Below are positions 57,183 through 64,000 of a stretch of 64,000 bases of DNA, piece after piece (position 1 is the first letter of the stretch; each line of letters starts with the position of its first letter). The position numbers and the translations under genes are program-made. The notes beneath the pieces were generated by a model. It was not told the DNA's origin. It ran no database searches and worked only from the letters and a program-made list of their open reading frames with translations. Origin of the DNA: Acidobacteriota bacterium (GTDB taxonomy: Bacteria > Acidobacteriota > Vicinamibacteria > Vicinamibacterales > CAVVIG01); NCBI GenBank assembly GCA_020850715.1, contig JADZED010000010.1, positions 62,001-126,000 of the forward strand. Reading direction: 5' to 3'.

Positions 57183-57791
57183 TTGGCCGTCCGTCTGTTC
57201 GTAGGAAATCTGTCGTACGCAACGACTGAAGCGGAGTTGCGGAGCTATTTCGGAGAAGTCGCCCCGCCCTCGCAGGTCGTGCTGCCCGTCGATCGCGAGA
57301 CGGGCCGGCCGCGCGGCTTTGCTTTCGTCGAGTTCCTCGACCGCACGCACGCGGAACAGGCGATTCAGCGGTTCAACGGCCAGGCGTTCAACGGACGGCC
57401 GCTCGCCGTCAGCGAGGCGCGCGCGCGCGAGGACCGCGGGCCGCGCCCCGGCGGCTTCTCGAGTCCGCGGCCGGGGGGCTTCTCGGGCCCGCGGCCGGGC
57501 GGCTTCAGCCCCCGCCCGCCCGGATCGTTCGGCGGGCCGCGCTTCGAACCGTCCGGCGCGCCGGCGGCGCCGGCGCGCCATCGCAACTTCGGCCCCGACG
57601 CAAAGCCGTCGCGCGGCGTCGCGAAAAGCAAGAAGAAGGATGCCGACAAGCCGCGCGGCCCGATTCCGCTGAAGAACACCGGCCGCTCCTTCAGCCTCGA
57701 CGACGATTCCGACGAGGCGCTCCCAGCCGATATGGACGACTTCGCCACCAGCCGCCCCGACGACGATCTCGACAAGGACGACGAATCCTGA
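57183..57791 (+). CDS. RRM-type RNA-binding protein with Gly/Phe/Pro-rich linker
   Basis: A 202-residue protein. The N-terminal RRM (about residues 1-80) has RNP2 LFVGNL and RNP1 RGFAFVEF. A low-complexity region with repeated PRPGGFS units follows (residues 93-120). A basic stretch (KPSRGVAKSKKKDADKPRG) and an acidic tail of Asp/Glu residues complete it. Single-RRM proteins with Gly-rich tails occur in cyanobacteria and some Acidobacteria and bind RNA, often under cold stress. The start is TTG, supported by a good Shine-Dalgarno AAGGAG 6 nt upstream. Its TGA overlaps the CTG of the next gene (CTGA), so the two are probably co-translated. Confidence 0.88.
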   Translation: MAVRLFVGNLSYATTEAELRSYFGEVAPPSQVVLPVDRETGRPRGFAFVEFLDRTHAEQAIQRFNGQAFNGRPLAVSEARAREDRGPRPGGFSSPRPGGFSGPRPGGFSPRPPGSFGGPRFEPSGAPAAPARHRNFGPDAKPSRGVAKSKKKDADKPRGPIPLKNTGRSFSLDDDSDEALPADMDDFATSRPDDDLDKDDES

Positions 57792-58048
57792 GCCGGAACG
57801 TCTGGGAACGGCTTCTCGATCACGTCCGCCCGGCGATTCACGAGGAAGATTTCCGCCGCTGGTTCGGCGCGACCGCGTACGCCAGCGACTCGGGCGATCA
57901 GATCACCGTCTGGGTGCCCACCGAGGGCGTCCGCCGGACGATGATGCAGTTCCTCGACGTCATCGATCGCGCCCTGGCGGCGATCGAGCGCCCGGACACC
58001 CACATCCGCTTCGTCGTATCCGGCACCGGCGACGAAGACGACGACTGA
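57788..58048 (+). CDS. Stand-alone DnaA N-terminal domain (domain I)-like protein
   Basis: An 86-residue product read from a CTG codon that overlaps the RRM stop (CTGA). NVWERLLDHVRPAIHEEDFR, followed by RWFGATAYASDSGDQITVWV, fits DnaA domain I, where W..LL, F..WF and the following strands are conserved. RRTMMQFLDVIDRALAAIER, IRFVVSG and an acidic tail complete the domain. There is no AAA+ or DNA-binding part. There is no ATG, GTG or TTG before the domain, so CTG initiation or coupled re-initiation is inferred. Domain I mediates DnaA self-association and DnaB contacts; a free copy could modulate initiation, or could serve an RNA-related role with the RRM protein. Confidence 0.65.
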   Translation: MSRNVWERLLDHVRPAIHEEDFRRWFGATAYASDSGDQITVWVPTEGVRRTMMQFLDVIDRALAAIERPDTHIRFVVSGTGDEDDD

Positions 58049-58128
58049 GGCGGCGGCGCGACGACGCCTGTCATAGACTTTTCATCGGGGCCCGTGCGCG
58101 GCCGCCGCTCCATAATCAAGTCAGCGCG

Positions 58129-59685
58129 ATGACGTGGTACCGCAGCCTGTATTGGCGGATCGCGGTCGGGATCGTCGGCTTTCTCGCGGCGATGCTGCTC
58201 GTGCAGGCGATGCTCTTCGTCTGGGCGGTGTCGTGGTCGGGCCGTACGCTGCCCGGCGGATCGCCGGCCCGGCTGGCCCAGACGGTCGCAGCCGATCTCT
58301 CGGCGTTGCTCGAGCGCGACCCACGGGCCGATCTCGCCAGCTACGTGCACGAGCAGTACTCCGGCGAGACCCATCCGTTCTACGTCGTGCTCGCCAACGG
58401 CCGCGTGATAGGCAGCGAAGGCCAGGAGATGCCGCCGCCGCTGCTGGCGATGACCCGCGCCTGGCTGCAACGTCCGCGGAGTGCGCGGGGCCGGGACGCC
58501 GACGGGCGTCCGTCCGGACGGAGCGGGCGCGCGCGCCAGCCCGACGGCTTCGAGGGCGCGTTCCCGCCGGGGCGCGATCCCGCCGGGCTGCGGGTCGCCC
58601 GGCCCGCGCCGATCGTGGCCGGCGGCTCCCTCGTCGGCGCCGTGGTGGTGCCGCCGCAGGCCCCCTTCGGATTCCTGCTGTGGCGCTTCGGACCGATGCT
58701 CGCGCTGGTCGCCGCCGGCGTGCTCGTGCTCGGCACCGTGCTCGCTACGGTGCTGATCTTCGGTCCGGCGCGGCGCCGCCTCCGCGCCCTGGAAACGGCA
58801 GCGCGCCGCGTCGGCGGCGGCGACCTGTCGGCGCGTGCACCCGAGCGGGGTGGCGACGAGATTGCGGCGGTCGCCCGCGCGTTCAACACGATGGCGGGCG
58901 ATCTCGCCGCACGCGCCGCCGCCCTCGCCGAATCCGATCGCGCACGACGCCAGCTGCTCGCCGACGTCTCACACGAGCTGACGACGCCGATCACGGCGAT
59001 GCGCGGCTTCCTCGAGACGCTGAACATGCCCGAGGTGAGGGTCGACGACGCCACGCGCCGGCGGTATCTGTCGATTGTCAGCGACGAGACCACGCGGCTC
59101 GAGCGCATCGTCGGCGATTTGCTCGATCTGGCCCGCATCGAAGGCGGCGGCGGCAGCTTCGCCGTGGCCGAGGTCCCCGTCGCCACGCTGTTCGAGCGGG
59201 TTGCTGCGCGGCACGAGCGCGCCGGAGAGAACGCGGACGTCAGGTTCGAAGCGTCGATCGAGGTAGGCGCCGAGACGGTGATTGGCGACCGCGATCGTCT
59301 CGAACAGGCGCTGCAGAACCTCGCGGCCAACGCGTTGCGCTTCGCGCCGCCGGGTTCGACGATCCGGCTGCGCGCGCGGCAGAGCGGGGCGGGCGCAGGC
59401 GGGGGGGCCGGCACGGTGGTGGTGTCGGTCGAGGATGCAGGCCCGGGCGTCGAGCCCGAGCACCTGCCTCATCTGTTCGATCGGTTCTACAAGGCCGACG
59501 CGTCACGGCACGGGCAGACGAGCGGAAGCGGCCTGGGGCTCTCGATCGTGAAGGCCATCGTCGAGCGGCACGGCGGCCGGATCAGCGTGAGCAGCCGGCC
59601 CGGCCGTACGGTCTTCGAGATGGAACTGCCGGCGCCCCGCAGCAGCGCGGCGGATGGCATGGCGCACGCGCACCGCGCGGTCTGA
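58129..59685 (+). CDS. HAMP-domain sensor histidine kinase (orphan)
   Basis: A 518-residue kinase. One N-terminal membrane helix is followed by a periplasmic domain with an Arg/Gly-rich insert (near residues 118-150). A second helix lies near 185-205 and HAMP near 205-260. HisKA has His282 in DVSHELTTPITAMRGFLETL. HATPase has LQNLAANALRFAPPGS, VEDAGPGV and SGSGLGLSIVKAIVERHGG. The architecture is that of OmpR-family partners (BaeS-like), yet no response regulator lies beside it. CATAAT lies 12 nt before the ATG, giving a very short leader. Confidence 0.92.
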   Translation: MTWYRSLYWRIAVGIVGFLAAMLLVQAMLFVWAVSWSGRTLPGGSPARLAQTVAADLSALLERDPRADLASYVHEQYSGETHPFYVVLANGRVIGSEGQEMPPPLLAMTRAWLQRPRSARGRDADGRPSGRSGRARQPDGFEGAFPPGRDPAGLRVARPAPIVAGGSLVGAVVVPPQAPFGFLLWRFGPMLALVAAGVLVLGTVLATVLIFGPARRRLRALETAARRVGGGDLSARAPERGGDEIAAVARAFNTMAGDLAARAAALAESDRARRQLLADVSHELTTPITAMRGFLETLNMPEVRVDDATRRRYLSIVSDETTRLERIVGDLLDLARIEGGGGSFAVAEVPVATLFERVAARHERAGENADVRFEASIEVGAETVIGDRDRLEQALQNLAANALRFAPPGSTIRLRARQSGAGAGGGAGTVVVSVEDAGPGVEPEHLPHLFDRFYKADASRHGQTSGSGLGLSIVKAIVERHGGRISVSSRPGRTVFEMELPAPRSSAADGMAHAHRAV

Positions 59686-59729
59686 CGATCCGTCCGCGGT
59701 GCGGCGCGGCTCGGCGCGGATGGGATCGG

Positions 59730-59882
59730 CTAGTTCAGTTGCGGATCCGACGGCTGACCCTGAACCTCGTCGCGGATCCGCTCGCGCAGCCAGACGACCG
59801 GCTGCGGATGCCGGCTGATGAACGCCTGCCACTCGGCTTCGGTCAGAACGATCGAAATGACGCGATCGCGCTCGGGACTCAT
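59730..59882 (-). CDS. Hypothetical 50-residue protein
   Basis: A short frame from ATG 59882 encodes a hydrophilic, helical-looking protein (SPERDRVISIVLTEAEWQAF, then ISRHPQPVVWLRERIRDEV). The composition (Trp, Glu, Ile) is unlike Arg/Pro shadow frames. A GGGGAGG lies 12-13 nt upstream, rather far for a Shine-Dalgarno. The in-frame extension to 59966 is possible but less likely. No family recognised. It could be a small regulatory protein; confidence is limited. Confidence 0.5.
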   Translation of the reverse strand: MSPERDRVISIVLTEAEWQAFISRHPQPVVWLRERIRDEVQGQPSDPQLN

Positions 59883-59991
59883 GCCCCCACGGTACCTCCC
59901 CGCCCCCCGCAGCGAAAATAGAATGATCGGATAGGACCCATCTGCATAACAGATGGCAGCCGTCAATGCTCCGACCTTTCGCGATGGGCGC

Positions 59992-60954
59992 TCAGGTCCG
60001 CGCGGCCGGGGCCGCCGGCCTGACGGGGCGACCGCGCCCGGGGGCCGGCGCCAGCTTCAGGCGATCCTTCACGGTGTCGAACGCCTCCTGGAGCTCGTGG
60101 ATCACGCGCGAGGTCCGATTCGCGCGGGCGAACACCCATCCGGTCTCGCGCGCCAGCGAATGGCCGTCGATGCGCGTGCAGAAGAACTGGCCGGCATGCA
60201 CCTCGCGCGCAACCGCCGGATAGGGCACAATCCCGATGCCGAGCCCGGTCTTCACCATCGCCTTGATGATCTCGACGTTCTCGGTGTCCATGACGACGTC
60301 CGGCTCGATGTGGGCCGAGAGAAAGAAGCGGTCGATCACGCGGCGCGTATTTGAACCCGGCTCGAACAGGATGAACGGCTGGCCGTCGAGATCGCTCGCG
60401 GTCACCCGGCCGCCGCGCTTGCGCCTGGCGAGCGGGTGCGCGGGGGGCATCACCAGCAGCAGCTCCTCGCGCATGGTCGGCACCGTGGCGAGATCGGCTC
60501 CCTCCACCGGCAGCGTCAGCAGGCCGGCGTCGACGCGGCCGGCGCGAATGGCCTGCACCGACGGCCCTCCGGTCGCGACCGTCAAGCGGACGTCCAGGTG
60601 CGGGTGCACGCGCCGCAGGCGCTTCAGCAGCGGCGGGAACACGTACAGGCAGACGGTCATCCCCCCGGCCAGCCGCAGCGTGCCGCGCAGTTCCCGGGTA
60701 CGATCGGTGATGGCGCCGACGGTGTCGCGCACGTCCTGGAACACGCGCTGGCCGAGCCGTACCAGGCTCTCGGCCGCCGGCGTCATGCGCACCTGGCGGC
60801 CCACGCGCAGGAACAGCGGCTCGCCGAGCTCCTCCTCGAGCAGGAGGACCTGACGGCTGACGGCCGACTGCGAGACGTGCAGCTTTCGCCCGCACGCGGT
60901 GAACGAGCCGGTTTCGACAATCGCCTGCAGGATTTCGAGCTGCCGCAGATCCAT
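59992..60954 (-). CDS. LysR family transcriptional regulator
   Basis: A 320-residue LTTR. The winged helix-turn-helix is MDLRQLEILQAIVETGSFTA, followed by GRKLHVSQSAVSRQVLLLEE. The effector domain (residues 90-295) includes GTLRLAGGMTVCLYVFPPLL and LVMPPAHPLARRKRGGRV, followed by a Pro/Arg-rich tail of about 25 residues. LTTRs usually regulate a divergent neighbour; here that is the GYF_2 membrane protein gene, 27 bp away. The start ATG is family-typical; the long open frame upstream of it is a shadow. Confidence 0.93.
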   Translation of the reverse strand: MDLRQLEILQAIVETGSFTACGRKLHVSQSAVSRQVLLLEEELGEPLFLRVGRQVRMTPAAESLVRLGQRVFQDVRDTVGAITDRTRELRGTLRLAGGMTVCLYVFPPLLKRLRRVHPHLDVRLTVATGGPSVQAIRAGRVDAGLLTLPVEGADLATVPTMREELLLVMPPAHPLARRKRGGRVTASDLDGQPFILFEPGSNTRRVIDRFFLSAHIEPDVVMDTENVEIIKAMVKTGLGIGIVPYPAVAREVHAGQFFCTRIDGHSLARETGWVFARANRTSRVIHELQEAFDTVKDRLKLAPAPGRGRPVRPAAPAART

Positions 60955-60981
60955 TACTCTTTTACAGGATACCCGACACCC

Positions 60982-61800
60982 ATGTATTACCTGATCGGCG
61001 CCGACGGGAAGTCCAACGGCCCCCTGAGCGCCGCCGACATCCATCAATGGATCGCGGAAGGGCGCGCCAGCAAGTACTCGCGCGTGCGCCGCGCGGACGA
61101 GGAGGGCTGGCAGGCGCTCGGGGCCATCGCGGAGCTCCTGCCGCCTGCTCCGGCGCCCGAGGAGGGGGAGGCTGCCGGCACACCGGCGATGGCGACGGAG
61201 ACCGGCCTGGCGGCGGAGCCGCCGGCGCTCGACGCCGGACGCTGCGTCGCACGCGGCTGGACGCTCGTCCGCGATCACCCGCTGATCCTGATCGGCTCGA
61301 CGATCGTGGCCTGGAGCCTCATGCTGGGTATCGCCTACCTGCCGCGGCCGTTCTACCTGCTCGGCTCCGTCGTGAACGGTCCGCTGCTGGGCGGCCTGTA
61401 CGCGATCCATCTCGGGTGCATCCGCGGGCTGGCCGTCCGCCCGGACGACCTGTTCTCGGGGTTTCGGATGGCGTTCGTGCCGCTCGTGCTGGCCGGCCTG
61501 CTCTGCGGCGCGCTCACGACGATCGGCCTGCTGCTGTTCGTCGTGCCCGGCATCTACCTGCTGGTCTGCTTCATGTTCGTGATCCCGCTGGTCATGGACA
61601 AGCGCCTCGAGCCATGGGCGGCGCTCAAGGTCAGCCGGGCCGTCGTGCACCGGCAATGGTGGACCGCCTTCGCACTGCTGCTGATCGTGGCGCTGGTCGC
61701 GCTGGCCGGCCTGCTCGCCTTCGGCATCGGGGTTCTGGTCGCGGGCCCTGTCGCGACCGCCGCGCTCATGTACGCGTACGAAGATCTGTTCGGGGATTGA
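60982..61800 (+). CDS. GYF_2 (DUF4339) domain membrane protein
   Basis: A 272-residue protein. The N-terminal GYF_2 domain is YYLIGADGKSNGPLSAADIH then QWIAEGRASKYSRVRRADEE followed by GWQAL (residues 2-50). A Pro/Glu/Ala linker leads to a C-terminal bundle of about five membrane helices (from residue 95). It includes FVVPGIYLLVCFMFVIPLVM, resembling DUF975 or GDPD membrane-domain proteins. GYF domains bind proline-rich peptides. Divergent from the LysR gene and probably controlled by it. Function unknown. Confidence 0.82.
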   Translation: MYYLIGADGKSNGPLSAADIHQWIAEGRASKYSRVRRADEEGWQALGAIAELLPPAPAPEEGEAAGTPAMATETGLAAEPPALDAGRCVARGWTLVRDHPLILIGSTIVAWSLMLGIAYLPRPFYLLGSVVNGPLLGGLYAIHLGCIRGLAVRPDDLFSGFRMAFVPLVLAGLLCGALTTIGLLLFVVPGIYLLVCFMFVIPLVMDKRLEPWAALKVSRAVVHRQWWTAFALLLIVALVALAGLLAFGIGVLVAGPVATAALMYAYEDLFGD

Positions 61801-61905
61801 GCCGGCACGACCAGAAGACGTCTCTCGGCTGCCTCGGAACATGGGGCGGCCGCCCGGGCCTGCCGCCGGGTCTCGCGGATCCGCGTTTGCTTCCGCGGAC
61901 GAGGT

Positions 61906-62964
61906 ATGCGCCCGGCCGAGCAGCGGCGGCAGATCGGCCTGGTTCAGCGCACGTCGATCGTGCTCTCCCTCACGGCGGTGGCGGTGGCGATCGCAACAGC
62001 CGCCTATCTCGCCCGCTACGCGCTGCTCGTCATCTACGCAAGCGCCCTGCTCGCAATCGGCTTCGCGCCTCTCGTCCGCGCCATCGAGCAGCAGAAGCGC
62101 CTTCCGGTCGGGACCAGTCGACTGCCGCGCTGGTTCGCCATTCTCGTCGTCTACCTTGCCATCCTCGGCGCGCTGACCATCATCGTCCTGCTCGTCGCGC
62201 CGCCGCTCGTCCGCCAGGCGGCCGAGCTGTGGGCGAAGCTGCCCTCCCTGGCCGAACGGGCCCAGCGGTTTCTGGTGGATCGCGGCCTGCTCAGCCACCC
62301 GGTGACGCTCGGCGAGGCGGTGCGTCAGGCGACGCCGGGCGCCTCCGGCTCGGCGGTCGGGACGGCCGCCGTCGCGCTCACCTGGACGATGCGCCTGATC
62401 GTGGGCGTCGTGGCGGTGATCGTGCTGACGTTCTACCTGCTGATCGACAGCGGCGATCTCTTCCTCCGCTTCACCCGCCTGTTCTCCGTTCCCCAGCGCG
62501 AGCGGATCGTCGACGCTTCCAGCAAGGTCACGCGGAAGCTGAGCGCATGGCTCAACGGCCAGCTGATGCTCGCCGCGACCATCGGCACCACGGCGGCAAT
62601 CGCGCTGTATCTGCTCGGCGTGCCCTACTTCTACGTGCTGGCGCTGATCGCGGCCGCCGGCGAGCTGATCCCGGTGATCGGGCCGCTGCTCTCGGCGGCG
62701 CCGGCCGTTCTCGTGGCGCTGAGCGTGTCGCAGCGCACCGCGCTGTGGGTGGCGATCTTCTGGCTCCTGCAGCAGCAGTTCGAGAACCACGTGCTCGTGC
62801 CGAAGATCATGCAGCGCCAGGTCGGGGTCAGCCCGGTCATCGTGATCGGGGCGCTGCTGATCGGCGGGACGCTGCTCGGCATCGTCGGCGTGCTGCTCGC
62901 CGTGCCGACCGCAGCGGTCCTGCAGGTGATGGTGGAAGAGATCTTCGAGGAGCCGCCGGCGTAG
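61906..62964 (+). CDS. AI-2E family transporter / PerM-like permease (copy 2)
   Basis: A 352-residue membrane protein. The family landmarks are YASALLAIGFAPLVRAIEQQ near the N-terminus, VLTFYLLIDSGDLFLRFTRL in the middle, and LIAAAGELIPVIGPLLSAAP plus QQQFENHVLVPKIMQRQVGV at the C-terminus. The last two are diagnostic of the AI-2E/PerM family. About eight membrane segments. It follows the GYF_2 gene by 105 bp on the same strand and converges with the DUF885 gene. Substrate unknown; it is more canonical than copy 1 at 34189-35262. Confidence 0.93.
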   Translation: MRPAEQRRQIGLVQRTSIVLSLTAVAVAIATAAYLARYALLVIYASALLAIGFAPLVRAIEQQKRLPVGTSRLPRWFAILVVYLAILGALTIIVLLVAPPLVRQAAELWAKLPSLAERAQRFLVDRGLLSHPVTLGEAVRQATPGASGSAVGTAAVALTWTMRLIVGVVAVIVLTFYLLIDSGDLFLRFTRLFSVPQRERIVDASSKVTRKLSAWLNGQLMLAATIGTTAAIALYLLGVPYFYVLALIAAAGELIPVIGPLLSAAPAVLVALSVSQRTALWVAIFWLLQQQFENHVLVPKIMQRQVGVSPVIVIGALLIGGTLLGIVGVLLAVPTAAVLQVMVEEIFEEPPA

Positions 62965-62967
62965 CGC

Positions 62968-64000
62968 TCAGCGGGTGCTCGTGATCCATCGCTCGTAGTT
63001 GCGCCAGCGGGCGTCCGCGCCGGCGGCGCCGCCGCTCACGGCGCGCTCGACCATCTGCCGCCCGACGGTATAGGTGAGCGCGTAGCTCCTGAACTCGTTG
63101 AAGAACTTCAGCGTGGCGTCTGGAGAGATCATCAGCGCCTTGTCTTCGAGCGCGGAGGCGGCGCGTGCGAATTCCAGCCGGCCGTCGATGTACTCCCGCG
63201 CGATGACCGCCTGATGCCAGTCCAGCTGCGCGACGAGCCGCGAGATCCGCACGTAGCGCGCTGCCCGGCCCGGATCGATCCCGACAATCGGGAACAACGC
63301 CTCCCCTTCGAACGCCGCCCGCTCGGCCTCCGTGAAGGCGACCTCGGGCGCGTAGGTCGCGGCTCCTTCCGTCCGCAGCGACTGCGGGCTGAACAGGGGC
63401 TGAACCGTCAATTCCACCCGTCCGAGCGGCCCGACCAGCCGCGTGTCGATCAGCGTGTTGATCGTATGGTGGCCGGGATAGGCTTCGTGGCACGCGAGGT
63501 TGAAGGCGCGATCGACCGTGAGTCCGTAGTCGAGGTTGACGCGAATCACCGTCCGGCCGCGCCCCTGGTAGTCGGCGTAGGCGCTCCACGGCATCAGGCG
63601 CGTGTAGGCGATCGACACACTCTCGTCGTCGGGCAGCGTCAGGTGCTCGCGGGTGACGCGCCGGCATTCCTGCAGCGCGCGGTCGAGCACCGCCTGCAGC
63701 CTGTCGCGCGGGACGAGGAACCGCCGGTCGAAGGCCGCATACCGCTCGGCGAGGCTCCCGCGACCGGGCAGCAGCGTCTCGAGCTCCGCACGCGCGCGCG
63801 CCGCGGACGTCGGGTCGCCATCGTCGGCGGTCACGCCGAAGAACGCGCGGCTCTCTTCATCGAACGTGAACCTCTTGCCGGCCAGCAGGTCGACGCGCGC
63901 GACGACCGCCTCGAGCTGGCGCGTCATGAACTCGCGCCGGTCGCGCCCGTCCTCGGAGTCCGGCGCGGCCGCCGCCAGCCGGTCGCGCAGATCGACGGCA
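62968..64000 (-). CDS. DUF885 family peptidase-like protein (copy 2, N-terminus outside window)
   Basis: The frame runs from the right edge to a stop at 62968; about 343 residues of the C-terminal part are visible. The zinc motif is FNLACHEAYPGHHTINTLID (HExxPGHH intact, unlike copy 1). It is followed by LFSPQSLRTEGAATYAPEVA, with Glu in the expected third-ligand region. The internal Met at 63927 is not the start: the sequence before it (RDRLAAAAPDSEDGRDRREF) is clearly coding in the same frame. A secreted zinc peptidase is likely. It converges with the AI-2E gene, stops 3 bp apart. Confidence 0.88.
   Translation of the reverse strand, partial: AVDLRDRLAAAAPDSEDGRDRREFMTRQLEAVVARVDLLAGKRFTFDEESRAFFGVTADDGDPTSAARARAELETLLPGRGSLAERYAAFDRRFLVPRDRLQAVLDRALQECRRVTREHLTLPDDESVSIAYTRLMPWSAYADYQGRGRTVIRVNLDYGLTVDRAFNLACHEAYPGHHTINTLIDTRLVGPLGRVELTVQPLFSPQSLRTEGAATYAPEVAFTEAERAAFEGEALFPIVGIDPGRAARYVRISRLVAQLDWHQAVIAREYIDGRLEFARAASALEDKALMISPDATLKFFNEFRSYALTYTVGRQMVERAVSGGAAGADARWRNYERWITSTR

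Overview
The window is a high-GC, gene-dense bacterial chromosome segment with no phage, insertion sequence, rRNA operon or CRISPR array. The gene content suggests Acidobacteriota, probably Vicinamibacteria-like. This rests on a MoxR/DUF58/BatA/DUF4159/DUF4175 operon, many secreted peptidases (M16, M28, S9, two DUF885, a TPR-linked gluzincin), PEGA, DUF5777 and Ig-like envelope proteins, and CarD. The taxonomic assignment is inference; no marker gene was compared.

Left part (1-12.6 kb, minus strand): a KAS-type ketosynthase, a badly shortened FAD-oxidoreductase remnant and an isoprenylcysteine methyltransferase-like gene look like a decaying lipid/polyketide cluster. They run into a co-directional operon of TPR-metallopeptidase, DUF4159, MoxR, DUF58, BatA-like and DUF4175-like genes, the last cut by the window edge. 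About 700 bp upstream of the ketosynthase holds no recognisable gene.

12.3-25 kb: a divergent pair (small zinc-ribbon gene / lon), a PmtA-like methyltransferase, a fused homocysteine methyltransferase/MTHF reductase, a phosphoesterase and an orphan nuoI lie on the left. A LytS/LytTR-type two-component pair followed by signal peptidase I reads rightward. A leftward run of rex, moaC, a D-2-hydroxyacid dehydrogenase and a RibD-like reductase follows.

25-36 kb: an OPT transporter, a secreted Ig-like protein and an ABC/FtsX/HlyD export system read rightward. DUF885, an AI-2E-type permease, plsC and carD read leftward.

37-38.3 kb: tRNA-Leu(CAA), a second PmtA-like gene, and a structured untranslated RNA. 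That RNA ends in a strong terminator whose 3' arm is duplicated 60 nt upstream, an arrangement expected of an attenuator or riboswitch.

38.4-57 kb: envelope and secreted proteins (beta-barrels, M16, S9 and M28 peptidases, PEGA protein, lipoprotein), a PAS histidine kinase, a GH15 glucoamylase and an MFS transporter. 57-64 kb: an RRM protein translationally abutting a stand-alone DnaA domain-I protein, a HAMP histidine kinase, a LysR regulator, a GYF_2 membrane protein, a second AI-2E permease and a second, partial DUF885 gene.

Two themes cross the window. Many genes have a near-consensus -10 box only 6-9 nt before the start codon, which predicts leaderless mRNAs. Three genes appear to begin with CTG followed by AGC, two of them in a CTGA stop/start overlap.
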